Assembly: GCA_016785225.1 (NCBI GenBank)
Contig: JAFBJZ010000830.1
Coordinates: 1 to 64,000, forward strand
DNA from: Psettodes erumei
Lineage: Eukaryota > Chordata > Actinopteri > Pleuronectiformes > Psettodidae
Direction of reading: 5' to 3'
DNA: 64,000 bases
The notes under the pieces were generated by a model. The model did not search any database. It was not told where the DNA came from and saw nothing but the letters and a program-made list of their open reading frames with translations. Below, piece by piece: positions 48,441-61,317 of this stretch. The translations under genes and the position numbers were made by a program. Within the stretch, counting starts at the first letter, position 1. Each line of letters starts with the position of its first letter.

Positions 48441-51400
48441 CTTAGGAATGAGAAATTGGTCCTGACCACAAACCCTGGAAAAAAATGACTACACCAGACT
48501 TGAAGTGTTGAGAAGAGTTAGCTAAACTAAACTAAAACTAGACTTCTTCCAGGGCCACTTTCATAAGAGATCACAATATCACCAATGATCCTGTCTGTGA
48601 TATACAGTCTATCACTGACCAGCAGAGTGCATTAACAGTTCCCAGGCATTCAGGAGTCATGCTGCAAACAGAACCCACTCATGTTTCCCCACTCTTCCTA
48701 GAGTGTGACTCATCATCGACCAGTGTGAATAACCTGCCAAAGAAACATGAACTTCACCTGGACAGAAAAATAATTTCTGCTCTCGTGAGCGAGCGCCCCT
48801 CACTGGTATTACAGATAGAAAACACAGTGAGAAAAAAGGAGGTTTCGAGCACAAAAGCACAGGACTAAAACTACAAATGAGAATAATATGGAATATTTGC
48901 AAAGAAAAGGTGACAATCAATAGTAGAATTTTAGTTTGGAGAGAATAAGAGTAAATATCCTCATCCGTGTTAAAAACATCAAGTTAATATAATAATACCG
49001 CAGCTGTTCAGTTAAAGGAATCAGGGCTCAATGAGATTCAGTTCAGGTATGATTTACAAATTGATGTGGGAGGCTGTGTTACTCTGTGAGCTGGTACAGT
49101 ATCTAAAACAGGATTCACATGAACCAGGGGTCAATTTGTTCCATATGCCCTTAAAGCTGGTGGTCAATGTGGACTCAAAGCTCTCAGCGGTGGGATGCCA
49201 GAGACTTGCGAGTGCAGTTAACAGAGCGTCTTTGTTTAGGTAAACCTGTCTAGTCTGCATCCAGTATCCTGTGTGTGCATCTCTCACTTTAACTGTGTGC
49301 AAATTAAATGTTCATTGGAGCATAAGTCCCCGACCTGGTGATCCTCATGGGTGTCTGTCCGACCCCTCAGCAGATTCCCCGGGAACACAGCACTGCCATC
49401 CAAAATAAAATGACCTGAGGACTATCCTAGTGAATTCCAGCCAGCCCATCTGTCTGTCCTCAGATGCCACACTGATTAATAAGGCATCAGAACTGCACAA
49501 CAGAGGAGAAGAAAATGTGCCGTCCTTAAGCTCAATACTGTTATTACAGACTGTGGTATGAATTGCAACACAAGTGAATGTTCTTAATTTGCCTTATTCA
49601 GATTTTCTGCCTTTCAGAACTTAAAAACGGTGAGTGTAAGAGTGATACTTGACTTTCAACCCCCCCACCGTGCAGAATCAATAGAAACAGTTTTCTCAGA
49701 TATGAAAACTGGTTTGTTCACTTCATGAATTCTATGCAGCAAATGCTTTAGTCAGGAAGTGCCCATCCATTAACTTTAACACAACATAATTTAATTACAT
49801 GTATTTTGCTTGGATGTTTGTGTGCCTCTTTTCGATTTAGAACATTTATAAATGTTTTTGTAATGGACCTTCAATTGTAGGAGACACCTTGGTCACCATC
49901 GCTATCCTCACTAACCAGGCTTTGTTTACAGGGCACAGTTTTATCCTTCGCTGAGGGTGATAACAGCACATTAGCATGTTTGCAACAACAGCCATAAACG
50001 TAATGGACTGCAGCCGTGACAAACACACAGACACTGAATGAGCATTTCAGACATTTACACTGTTATTATTGTCAAACTCCAGGCCCTTAACAGGTGAGAG
50101 GACATCTGTAACATTTGTGCTAACTTCAGCTCCACAATGTCCAACTATTGTTAATGTTTGATACTTTATGATAGTAGTTTAGGCTTATTAATACTAAATA
50201 TTTAATGGTGACTTGTGTAACAGTCTTGTGGCTACATACACGATGAACAGATTCCAGATGAAAGATAATTAAAGTTATAAATATTTCTGAACTCAGCAGG
50301 CCTACATGTAATTATAAGCTACTCACAAACAAACAAATGAGTCTGTTCAATTAAATATAGGTTCTACCTGCAAATGATATCATTAAATAAATGGCAGATT
50401 GGGCCTTTAAGAGACAGCTGCGTCCCTGCTCAGCTCAGACCTGTGATCACCGTCTGTGTCTGCATGTGCCCCATGCTTGTGGCGACAGGCTAAAACACAA
50501 CATGCATACTAATGAGCTCTTGGATGTGCTCCTGAAGCCTGGCACCCTCCTCAAGCATGATCTTAATATAACCTTCCCGGCGCTTGTTTCATAAACAGTC
50601 CAGAGTCTCATCTGCCCGAACGAGAAATTATGATTAAACGGTCTAAATCACAGCATCAGTGGAAACAGGTGCTTTTCTGTCTCAATCGGATGTATCTGAC
50701 AAACATACAGTACATACATATATAAAGTTAAAAGGTCAAAATTATAATTACTCTTAAGTACAATTATGTTGCTAGATTTGAGTCAATTAATGCCATTCAG
50801 AATTCCTCTTCTTAGGATACACAATTATTTGTCTAGCCTTTCTGTATGTCAACATAGTGGCTATATTAAACTAGAAGAAGTAAAGTCTTAAAGCTGTAGT
50901 AGTCAAAATTCTGATATTATCAAAAAGCCAATATGAAATGACTTTAGCGTTTATAGCACCTTTCAGCTTATTATTTTGTCATTTTTCAGTCATTTTTTCG
51001 ACAGCAGGCAGCTGTTTCCTACAAACAAGCTCTGATTAAACAGCTCTAAGGAAATTTTTTCATTTGTTTTTGATGATTAGATCCTGAACATGTAGGCAAC
51101 TGGGATGTGTTTCCCAATAATGGCATGACATTTCTTGCTCTAAAAAATCCTCAGAGTGCTCCTCACTTATTGTGTCCAAAATGGACAGTAATTCTAAAAA
51201 ATAAAGTCTGAGTTGGCTGCCCTCATTAGATTTACCAGAGCAGGAAGCTTCATTCACAGCACTGTATTGAGATATATGAATGCATCAGATCTAATTGAAA
51301 ACCTAAAACTCAGCTTGGCAGAAAGTGTACCATTACTCATCCTCAGACAAGATAATAATCAGATTGCATAATGGGCTGCAGTCACTGAGGATAATAGCAG

Positions 51401-54400
51401 AAGGATGATCAATATCCTCAGATGTACGTGTGGTAAGAAATTAGCTCATCGCGTGTCATTCTGATGATGCCCAAGCTGCTCTGACAATCTTGTGATTCAC
51501 GACTTTGGCGAAGCTGAAGGACACAGAGTTGAGTGGGATCATTGTGTCAGCCCTTTGGCTGCGGGATCAGTGACCATGCTGGAGGCATTTCTCCGCTGGG
51601 CTGGTTAATCAAGGAACTTAGACTGATTGTCAGCTGCAGAGCAACTGAATGATGAACCATTGTGCTGGTTCATAAGTGCTCAACTATAGTGAGAAAGGAG
51701 GAAGGAGGGCACATAACGCCTCAAGGCAAGGCATGAGGCCAAAAAATTTCATTTAAAGTATCAAGAAATATTTTTAGAGCCAAATATTTTTAGATTTTCT
51801 AGATTTTTAATGCCGTTACTGGCTAATGGGCAGTTTCTCATTACCATTTTGGTACTGTTCAAAACACAAAGTTGTAAAAGATCATTTTGAGCAAGAACTT
51901 GTATAAGGCATGAATGTCTATAAAACCGCACACTACCACAGAAAAATAAATAATAAGAGTAAACAAAGTGCAATGGAGCTTGTATTGTAGGTCAGTTTTC
52001 CTTCCAGGAACAAACCACAAAGAAACCACAAATCCCAGTGGATGGTTCTCTCTCACATAAAACGAGTCTAACATCATTTAAAGAGTAATGTAACACCCTC
52101 TGAAAATCTTCTCACCTTGCTGCGGCACTGATGTGCAGTGAAGTGAACTCCAGGGTCTGTGTCAAGAAAAGTCTGTGAAGCAGACCTGAAATTTTTAAAC
52201 TGAGAATATGGCCTCTGCTTTTCAGCCTGGTGTTATGATATTCTTTAAAACATAAGAAAGGTAAGAACAAAAAGAGAGGGTCATTTCCATTCAAAATGTT
52301 ACTTCATTTCAACATTTGCAAGTTCAAGTTCCTTCCACCTCATGCACTGTTTGTTTCACACCTCTCCCATCCCCCCGCCGGGAGGTCATGCCTCATAGTT
52401 TGGAAAACTATGTTGCACCAACTGGACTTCCTGGAACAGCTTAATGAATATTTTCATATCATACACCCGCATTTGGACATGAGCACCCTTGGGATCCATA
52501 GAGGTGATAATTAATTTAGAACTGAATCATACATTGTTTATTCTATACATGGAGAGATAGTAGAGTACAGTATACAGTATGAACCCAAAACTTAAACTTG
52601 ATTTAATTTAACTTAAATTGAACAATGCCTGGAAACCCTTACAGACTGTGGGTGTCTGGTGCTGCTGAATATAATATAAAGGCTTGTCATCACTCAGAAT
52701 ATTTCCCAGGGTGAGTACAGATATTAAGCAGGCACTACAGTATAAGCAGGCCTTCAACAGTGGCTTCTCCTTCATCCCTGCAGTGACTTTCACACTCGAG
52801 AGTAGGACTGGTGGGTTTAAGGGATTTCTCTCTCATCTTGTCAGTAAAAGCAGATTATTCCTTTGTCTTGCAGGCTTCCCGTGGAGCCACGTGCAGCTGC
52901 TTCCACATCATTAGGGATCATGATCAGCATTACAGCATTTCCAGAGGGATGGAGCTGTTATGTGTGGCGGTAACGTCATAATTCCCAAATGTGGATGCAT
53001 TCACCTCTAAAGGGAAACAACAGCAGAAATTACAGGTAATTTAGCACAGCTACAAGACAACTACTGCAAATGAAAACTACAATATGTGTACACAGCATTT
53101 AACTTGTTCAGTTAAACACTGTATGTTACTATGGGAAAGTATGAACTGTTATTACTAATATGGTCCAGGATGGTTAAAACCAAGACAAAAAAATGAAAAT
53201 ATACAGTTAACAACAAAACAACTCATGGCTCTTAGGTGGACAACATGAGAAGCAACAGCAGCAGACCTTTCCTATCTCTCTACATTTTGCCATGAACAGA
53301 ACGAGCCACTGCAACAATGCACAACTCAGAAGTTGTGACTATACTTCCAGCTCCAAATATATGTATCTCAAAAGGATGTTCAAATGATATATTTGCTGTT
53401 CCATTACCTTGTGTTACCGGGCACTAATCCAAAAAGTACTACCCATATCAAAATGCTACAAAGAAACAATATCACCCATCTAAGCGATGACTCAAGGAAC
53501 CGGCCATCTTGTACCCAAGACACCTATCAAATCCCTCTCGAGTCTTCACAGTAGTGCATCACTATGAAACAGAGCATCTGGCGACATTATTTACACACGC
53601 TCTCCTTGGTGTTACAGCAGTCCTCACAAGCCCATACACCCATAAAACAAAAAGAGCTGTGCAGTAAACGACAATCTATACAAGCCCCAATTTACTATTT
53701 GTCTTGGTACAGATGAAGACGCACCAAACTGCTTGGGGATTTAAAGTTAAAAAATAATTAATATCTATTTCTATTCAAAAATCAGGTGAATTCAAAAAAT
53801 CTGATTATTTAGAAAGCTCTGCTCATGAATGAGTTGTCATGAGTAGAACATACCCACTGAAAAAGCAAACACTGTTTTTTTCCCTAAAAGCTAAATTTCT
53901 GTATAAATGACAATGGAAGCAGGGGAAAGACAGTGGAAGGGCAAAAAGCAATGATGCGTGGACTTGACCAAATTATTTTGACCAGCTGGTGATTCTCTAT
54001 TTTCTACTAAAAAATATGTTTCAAACATTTGCATTGCCCCAAGTTTTCAATTGAGCGTAGTATTTACCAAGATCAAAGATGTAAATGAACCCAGTTGCAG
54101 TTCATCTGATTTGCATAAAGTGTATCCAATTAAGCTCTGATGCTGCTGTTCTGAAACAGTCTTTGCACGTCTGGAGAGCAATAGAGCATTATAGAAAGAG
54201 TTTACTGTTGGTTGAATTCTAATTTTGTGACTACAGGTGTGTATTCATCCCTACAGAGGAAGGCTATGTGAGGAAGTATGAGCTCAAAAGATCAGCAGTT
54301 GAAAAGCTTTTGAAAAAGCAAACTTTCTAACCTCCTTTCACTAGGTTTTTGTTAGAGAAGATATACAACAAGCCTTCTAGTTTGGGAAATGTTACATCCA

Positions 54401-57398
54401 CTACTTTTCATCCCTCAGTATTCATTTTTGTTGTTGATGATGTATCTAAAAAAACCCTTTATTTTACATTTTAACATCTACTTTTACCTTTACCCAACAA
54501 TTTATCTACTGTCATTATTTCTTTTTGTCCTTGTACCACTGTTTTGTAATTTTTGTTGTTATTTGATGTTCTTTGGTAATACAAATAAAATATTATTATT
54601 AATAATATTATTATCATAATAGTAGCAGTACTTTTAGTGACATTTGTTCATTTGTCAATAAAGGTTAAAGGTTAAAAACAACGATCATATGCTTCAAGCT
54701 GTAAGTCAGTTGGCTTCTAACCATTAGCCATATTAGTCTGACATATTTTAAAAAATAATGGAGATTAAAGCACTTAGAAACTGGATCCTCCCTTAAACCC
54801 TTGTCAGCCCCACACAAGTACTCAGTTTGTGTTTCGTGTTGTATAGGTTGCACTTTAACTACCCACAGCCTGAAACCTGATCCACTGTTTGTTTGACTCT
54901 GGCCACTGTATATAGTGTGTGATCTGATCTATGCGTGCTGACGACATCCTCCCTGAGCTGTGAAAACAAGGCTACCCTCCTTGAACATTTTAGGTCAATC
55001 CTGTAGGTACGTCTCTCTCTCTGTCATGCTGTTTGCTTGACTTGAAGCTCTATTTGGGATTCTCCTTGCTTTTTATAACGCTTTTCATTTTACAGGATTG
55101 AAGCAAAAATCTACCCTCTAATGAGAGCAGACCAAAGCCGTATGTTCTGCTCTGTAAGAGACTTGAAGTTATTGTACTACAGTTTACGCTACTATTCAAA
55201 TATTAAAAATACCAACAATCACAACATGCAGAGTAGAACCCCCAAATCCCACAGTGGCTTAGCCATGATTTAAGCCATACTGGAAGCAGCCCAACCACTC
55301 TCACTGGGAGGCGTAAAGAGCTTAGGATGGGAGGGGGTGGAAGTGTCTTTCCCCAGACTCTCGCTGGGTCTGTCTCAGCTGAAATACAAGCTTGTAATTC
55401 ACTTGCCTCTGAGTGTGGAAAACAACAGAAAGCAACTGATAACTGAAAGGAAGCAAAAAAATAGAAAGATATTGATGTCGAAGAAAAGTCCCTTCTGATG
55501 TCTATCGATGTGTGAGAAAAAAAATTGGAATGAAAGTGGTGACTCACGTCTCTCACAGCTCTTAAGAGAGGAGGGGGTTCTCACTAAGAGAAACTGTGCA
55601 CTGTGCCACCAGTGGAAATGGAAATTCCTCTCATGTGTTAAAATGTAAATCATGTCCTGGGTCTAGGAAGGTGGGGATACTGTAACTGTAATACTGTAAT
55701 GGCTGCACGTATTTTTAAGGGTTGAGGGCATGCGGGAAGCATGAGATGTGAACTCAGGGGCAGAAACACCTACAGTAGCCCATGGCATACATGCTTCTAC
55801 TGGTTCTAGATATAAATGCATGACTGGATTCCTATTCTGCAAGTTGGAGACAATTTGAGTGCAATTAAGCACATGGCGCATGGGCTGAACTAAAAGAAAA
55901 CTTTCAAAGTTATAACCCATCATGTGACCTGTTCCAAACAACATCAATTAACCTCCAAATATTAATTTCTTCGAAATGGCTGTGCTAATTAGTTAAGCAG
56001 AATTTGCCAAGGAAGAGCCTGTTTGATGTAAAGTGCAGGCTGCAAGAGTAGAGTTACCTCATTTGGCTTTCCTGTGAGAGAAAAGGGAAAGCTGTGATGA
56101 GCTTTGAAATATATGTGAGCACCAATGCCCCGGTGATTGCTGGGTCATTGTGTACCTAATGATTATTAATGAAATCTGGAGAGCCACTTTCGTAACAGTT
56201 TTGAATTTCTAGTCATTACACTGCTCAGGAATTGGATTTTGGGGATGCAGAGAATGTTATCGCAACCCTCTCCTCCAGTGTTTTCCCTTCTCTCTGAATA
56301 AGATGCTACTCCACTAAAGTAATTATATACCAATGTTTGTGCCAAATGAGATCAGCCAAGAGAAGTTCCAATTTATTAGCATCCCCACCCCTGGGGGGAC
56401 GGTAATTATCACACCTGATGCTTGCTACTGCCTAAAACTAATGATATGATTGCTGCAAGAATTTGGCTCCACAAGTGTGCCGAGTTAAGGATGAAGCAAC
56501 TCTCATTCTGCAGACTCTGCAGGTACAGGTGGCCACAGGACAAGACAACCTCAAATAAACATCTCAAAATTAATGAAAAAAATTAATGATGTAATGAAGC
56601 TAGACAGACTCCAGACACCATACAAGACAGCAGTAAAATTAAGAAATCTGGATGAATGCAGCTGAGACACTGCTCCCATTCTTTACTGTATATATGAGGC
56701 TTTTTTTCTTTTTCTTTTTTTTCTTTTTACCATTTTCTCACAAAAAAACGGCAATGTAGTGTTAGGTGATTTTGTACACATTCACAACAGAATGTTTTGA
56801 GTGATTTTTTTTTTTCAGTTAATTACAGCCTGAAATGACTTAATAAGGTGATCTTTGTTTTTACTGGGGACAACAAAAGTCAAATAAATAACTTGAGTCT
56901 CTTATGGCATTGTTTCCCTCTGGAAGACCCTGACAAAACAGGCCTGGCAGCTGCTGTCACCCGAAAATAGCGGCAGACTTAAAAACGGGCAGAGAGCCCA
57001 GCGACACCGCCGGGGTGTTCACTCTGTTGCACTGGGTGCGGTGAAAGTCACACACGATCCCACGGGCACCAGAATCCACAGGTGGCAAACACCCTCCCAT
57101 CTTTGCAACAAGGCCACAGGCGTGCTGGTAGAATATCCCTTACTCATAACAACACTGACATCCTAATCTGAAGCCAAGAGTCAAGGAAAGGGCAAGTACA
57201 ATACATGCTGTTTGAATCCTTTCATGCTGGGTTAAAAACTGCAGAAAATGTGATAATGAAGCGGCACTAAGCTGAATTCTGAGTCATGTAAAGGATAAGT
57301 GCTTCCATCATTTGCGAATGGCACTTTGGACAATTTCTGCTGCCGCAGCACCATAGTTTCCTCAGAGAGAAGAGAGCAAGTAACCACAGAAGTGTTTA

Positions 57399-57428
57399 CT
57401 CTCTCTCTCTCTCACTCTCTCTCTCTCA
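57399..57428. repeat. (TC)n microsatellite
   Basis: CT/TC dinucleotides with one interruption (ctcactct). Confidence 0.9.
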
Positions 57429-59842
57429 TTCACTTTTTTCACTCTCATCAGACAAAAAGCTTTTCCATGTAGTGGTTCAATTGCCACCGCTCACCAGGCT
57501 TCTCTCAGAGGAGGAGGAGGAGTTTGTCTGCCTGATGAAAATGCCCTTCTGGTCCACCTATAATTTCATTCAGAGCTCTTTTTCCCCCCTGCAGCTGCTC
57601 CCAGGTGACATCAAATCTAGACAAGAGTGGTCAAGACAGAAAATGACTCCTTCAACCAGCCCTCTATGACCTCCTTCACACGTTGACCCCACTAAACCTA
57701 CATGACTCAGAATCTGCAGCACTTTTTGTTTGACAGCTGGTGATGAACTCAAAGTTAATTCTTTTTGCACACTGTCTAACCTGTAAATGAACGGGGTGAG
57801 GCAAAAAAACCCTCAGCTCTGATGTCTCTTGAAGAACACTGTCTCATACGTGTTTAATGTCACTTGCCAGATGATAGCATTTCTATGTGGCCTAACTTAT
57901 CCTGGCAGTAACAGTATACAGTATATAGCATGTCCTCCTAAGACATGACTAGCTCAGATATAAAGGGAGTCAACACAGAGCAAAAAGAGCCTAGAGCTAA
58001 CCAAAAATGTAGAACAATGGGAGACAATTCATCTCAGTCTGATTTTAATACTGCTGACTGTTCAACCTGTGACTGCGATTGGGGTTGGGGGGAAAGACTG
58101 CAAACTGAATAGTGCCAGGGGGAAGTTCTATGCTTCCATTAATAGAAAACCTTTCTATGGCCAGAATAACAGCCTTGCTCAACCCAGCCTCCCCCCTGTG
58201 GACCTCCAGAACTGGGCTAAATGTCACTCAGCAGGGTGCCATCATTTAAGAGAAATCACATTTTCCCCCAGAATACACCAACCTCAGACTCGCTCTATCA
58301 CGCAGTCCCCATGTTACAGGTTCCTTTGGATTACATTCCCAGGGGAAGTGTGGCTGAACAGGAAATAGATGCGTGACATTACGGAAGAGCCGCTGGGTTT
58401 TCTGGCACAGGTATGAGCTGCAGCCACCTGTTCAGCCGCCAGTTTTGTTTGTTTTGATGCAAGCAAACAGTAACATGATGCCATTTTTGATGAACAGGGA
58501 GGGTGGTCTTGTATGATGCAAAAGTGGCTTGGGGGAGGGGAAATGCAATAATGCATAAAACTGACAGATGGGATCCGTCTGTATCCCCACCTGGGGGTGG
58601 GGGGTGGGGGTGAGGAGGGGCATGTCGTTAACATACAGCATGCTACTGACCTGGAATCACAAAATTAACCACAATCTCTTGCCTTTTCTGTTTTATTTGA
58701 GTGCAAGAGTAGAGTGCTGTTTTCCAGGAGATAAACCTTTACAGACTGAAAGGTCATCAGGAAGTGTCCTCCCTGCTAATCAAATAGCCCTAAAGGCGAG
58801 GTTTGATCTTTTACAATCTGCTGGGATGTGAGGCCAGTCGGGCAAAAGAACATCAGGTCTATGGGACTTCCACAGGGCAGCCTGCACCTGCTTATCACTC
58901 AACATCCAACACAAGAGGTAAACATTCAGCTCAGTGTGCAACTAGTATCAGTGTTCAACATGCATATTGCAATTGTTGTGGTTGATACTATTTAATATAT
59001 TCTACTCAAACATTAGTTTATATAGACAGATAAGATGCAAAACAAATACTTTTCCATAATATGAAAAAACTAAGAGAAGATAAAAAAACTGAAGTAAGTC
59101 AGAAAACTGAGGTTTGTGTCATAGGTACTGTGCAACATTAACCAGATTCTTGACCTTTGTTAAATGTTGTACCTGGTGTTTTATAGAGCTAACCAAAGGA
59201 CACATTTAGCAGAAATGTATGAAAAGGGTTTTCATTTTGGGTTTGGGCCTTTGTAGAGTTTTGTCATCACATGAGTTTTTCAAGGTGATTGCACGCATTT
59301 TTTTCAATAGCATATTAAAAACTCACTTCTTTTCTTGATCTTACATTTCTACATTGTGTTATTTGTTTTGTTTGATGACTTGTGTTCTAATTTATGCATA
59401 CTGCAGCTGAGCCTCCTTTTTGCATAATCCATGTCTCTATCTTTAAGGATTATGATGTATTCTTTCCTTGACTTCATCCACATCTCTGATTAATAATTTA
59501 ATTTTTTTAATTTTCTAATGCTAATTAGAAGGACATGCAGTTCACTCTGATTCACATACACACCAAACACACAGCAAAGAGCTATATACATGCATAAAAT
59601 AAAAACACAGACACAGACAGACACACACACACAGCCTTTCATTTAAGCCATCACATGCTTTAACTACCCAGTAAAATTCCCTCTCAGCTGGGCTGGAAAT
59701 AGGCTTTAATGTGCCCCCTAAACAGGCTGACAGAAAACACACATCTGCCCTTTTTAGGTAAGCTGCAGTTGCCAAGGTTACAGATGAGCACTCGCTAAAC
59801 AGTTGTGTGTCAGGCCATCATTGAGACAGAGCACTTGAGCTG

Positions 59843-59864
59843 CACGCACACACACACACACACA
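59843..59864. repeat. (CA)n microsatellite
   Basis: Short CA run with one CG interruption at its start. A weaker CA-rich stretch precedes it near 59607-59633. Confidence 0.9.
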
Positions 59865-61173
59865 AATGAGTTGAACATTGTTGGCTCAAAGTGAAAAACA
59901 CGGCAACACAGGATGGCAGCCGAGCTGATGTCACGTTTCTGTTAGCAATATGCTGCTGTCACCATTAACCGTCACTAGCATCTGCACTGTGGACAAACTC
60001 ATTGAAGACACCATGGGGGACAACCTGAGTTCAGCCTGAGTCATCAGAGTTTCATATGACATTTAGAGGAAGAAAATGTGATATTTTAGGCAAACTGGGA
60101 ACCAAAACAAATGTAATTTATTCCTTTCCTGTTATTCATTACTTCCTTCCTCTCCTATCTTCTTATCCCTCCAACATGGTCAGTAGCTCTTTTTGCACTG
60201 TTTTTGTCCCGCCAATAAGAATAAGTACTTTAATATTCCACATCAAATCATAAAGCTTTGAGAGTGTGGCGGCCCACCCAGCATTCTTGATTAACAACCT
60301 CCACATGCTGAGCCAACTGGAAATGCTGCACTGCATTTTAGGGGGATGGGTTAAAAGTGGGATCAAGCCCCGAACACTGCGGCAAGCCTTGGCATGGCGC
60401 TCCCACTTATGCCATCTCATTTTATTCCACCTCAGTCTTACTACTTTCACAGACGAGCGTTTACAACAAAACCAACCAAAGCTCTTGTAAAATGTCAGAT
60501 GTCATACATAAACTGTCTCTGACAAGAAGCCCTCTCACAAGGTGGGACAGGTTACAGCTTCTTTTCATCTTGTGGCCGGTGACCTCCACGTGTCAATGTG
60601 AACAGAAACAGCAGCCACCATGGCAACCGCTTTAGTTGACGTAATGCAACTGGCAAATTGCACAAGTCCCTCCCACTCATCTGAATCTGTTTCTTTCTGC
60701 TGTCTGACGGTGTTATGGGGTGTATGGCCTTAATACACTCTTTAAATCTCTCCTCTTTGTTGCCCTGACTTTGTTTTGATGCATTTGCTCCCCCTCTGTC
60801 TGAAAGATAAGCTAGTAAGATAAGTACTTCAAAACAGGATATTCATGTTTCAGACAAGCAGAAATAAATTCAAGGAACATTCAAGCATGCCTAATTTGTG
60901 GCTTGTCAGACACAAGCTCATTTTGAGCAGGATTTCTGGCTTATCCTATAATAACAAATCTTTTTTTCAGGAGGTGGCCTCACAGAAAAATATACTATGA
61001 GGGAGTTCAACCACAGCGCTGAGCTGTCATGCGGACATTTGTGGATGATCATGATCAGCTGTCACGCTTCATCGCACTGATGTCTTAACCGACGGCTTGT
61101 TACATGTAGGCTTATATAGCTTGAGATGTCAATCAGAGATTAAACGAAGGATGAGGACTGTGTGTAAACTCAC

Positions 61174-61317
61174 CAGGACTCTTCCAGTCAGTGTCTGAGC
61201 AGATATCATGACTCCAGCCCAGTCTTTGACCGAGGTCATCCAGCCCACCTCACTGGCCGCCCCATCGTCCTTGTCAGTGCGTTTGATGCCATCGCCTGTG
61301 GTGATCCGTTGGACCTC
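61174..61317 (-). CDS. kcnma1: kcnma1 exon 2: S0-S1 cytosolic linker and start of S1
   Basis: 48 codons, phase 0 on both sides. Starts EVQRITTGDGIKRTDKDDGA (variable linker; mammals EAQKINNGSSQADG) and continues ASEVGWMTSVKDWAGVMISA then QTLTGRVL, which is nearly invariant. Acceptor gtctcttttag, donor GTCCTG|gtgagt. It is the most 5' exon in the window. Confidence 0.97.

Larger units (their letters stand above)
45755..61173 (-). other. kcnma1: 15.4-kb intron between S0-S1 linker exon and S1 exon
   Basis: The longest intron in the window, phase 0. It carries the CAAGTC-rich repeat (47890-48440), a TC-rich run (57399-57428) and a CA run (59843-59864). The mammalian S1 insertions (SV1, mK44) map to about this junction, but no convincing phase-0 cassette was found here. 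The rest is AT-rich with scattered GC-richer patches. Confidence 0.7.

Noticed and set aside
58314..58641. Overlapping minus frames with Pro-rich segments
   Set aside because: They arise from a G-rich simple stretch (gggggtgggg) on the plus strand; no coding support.
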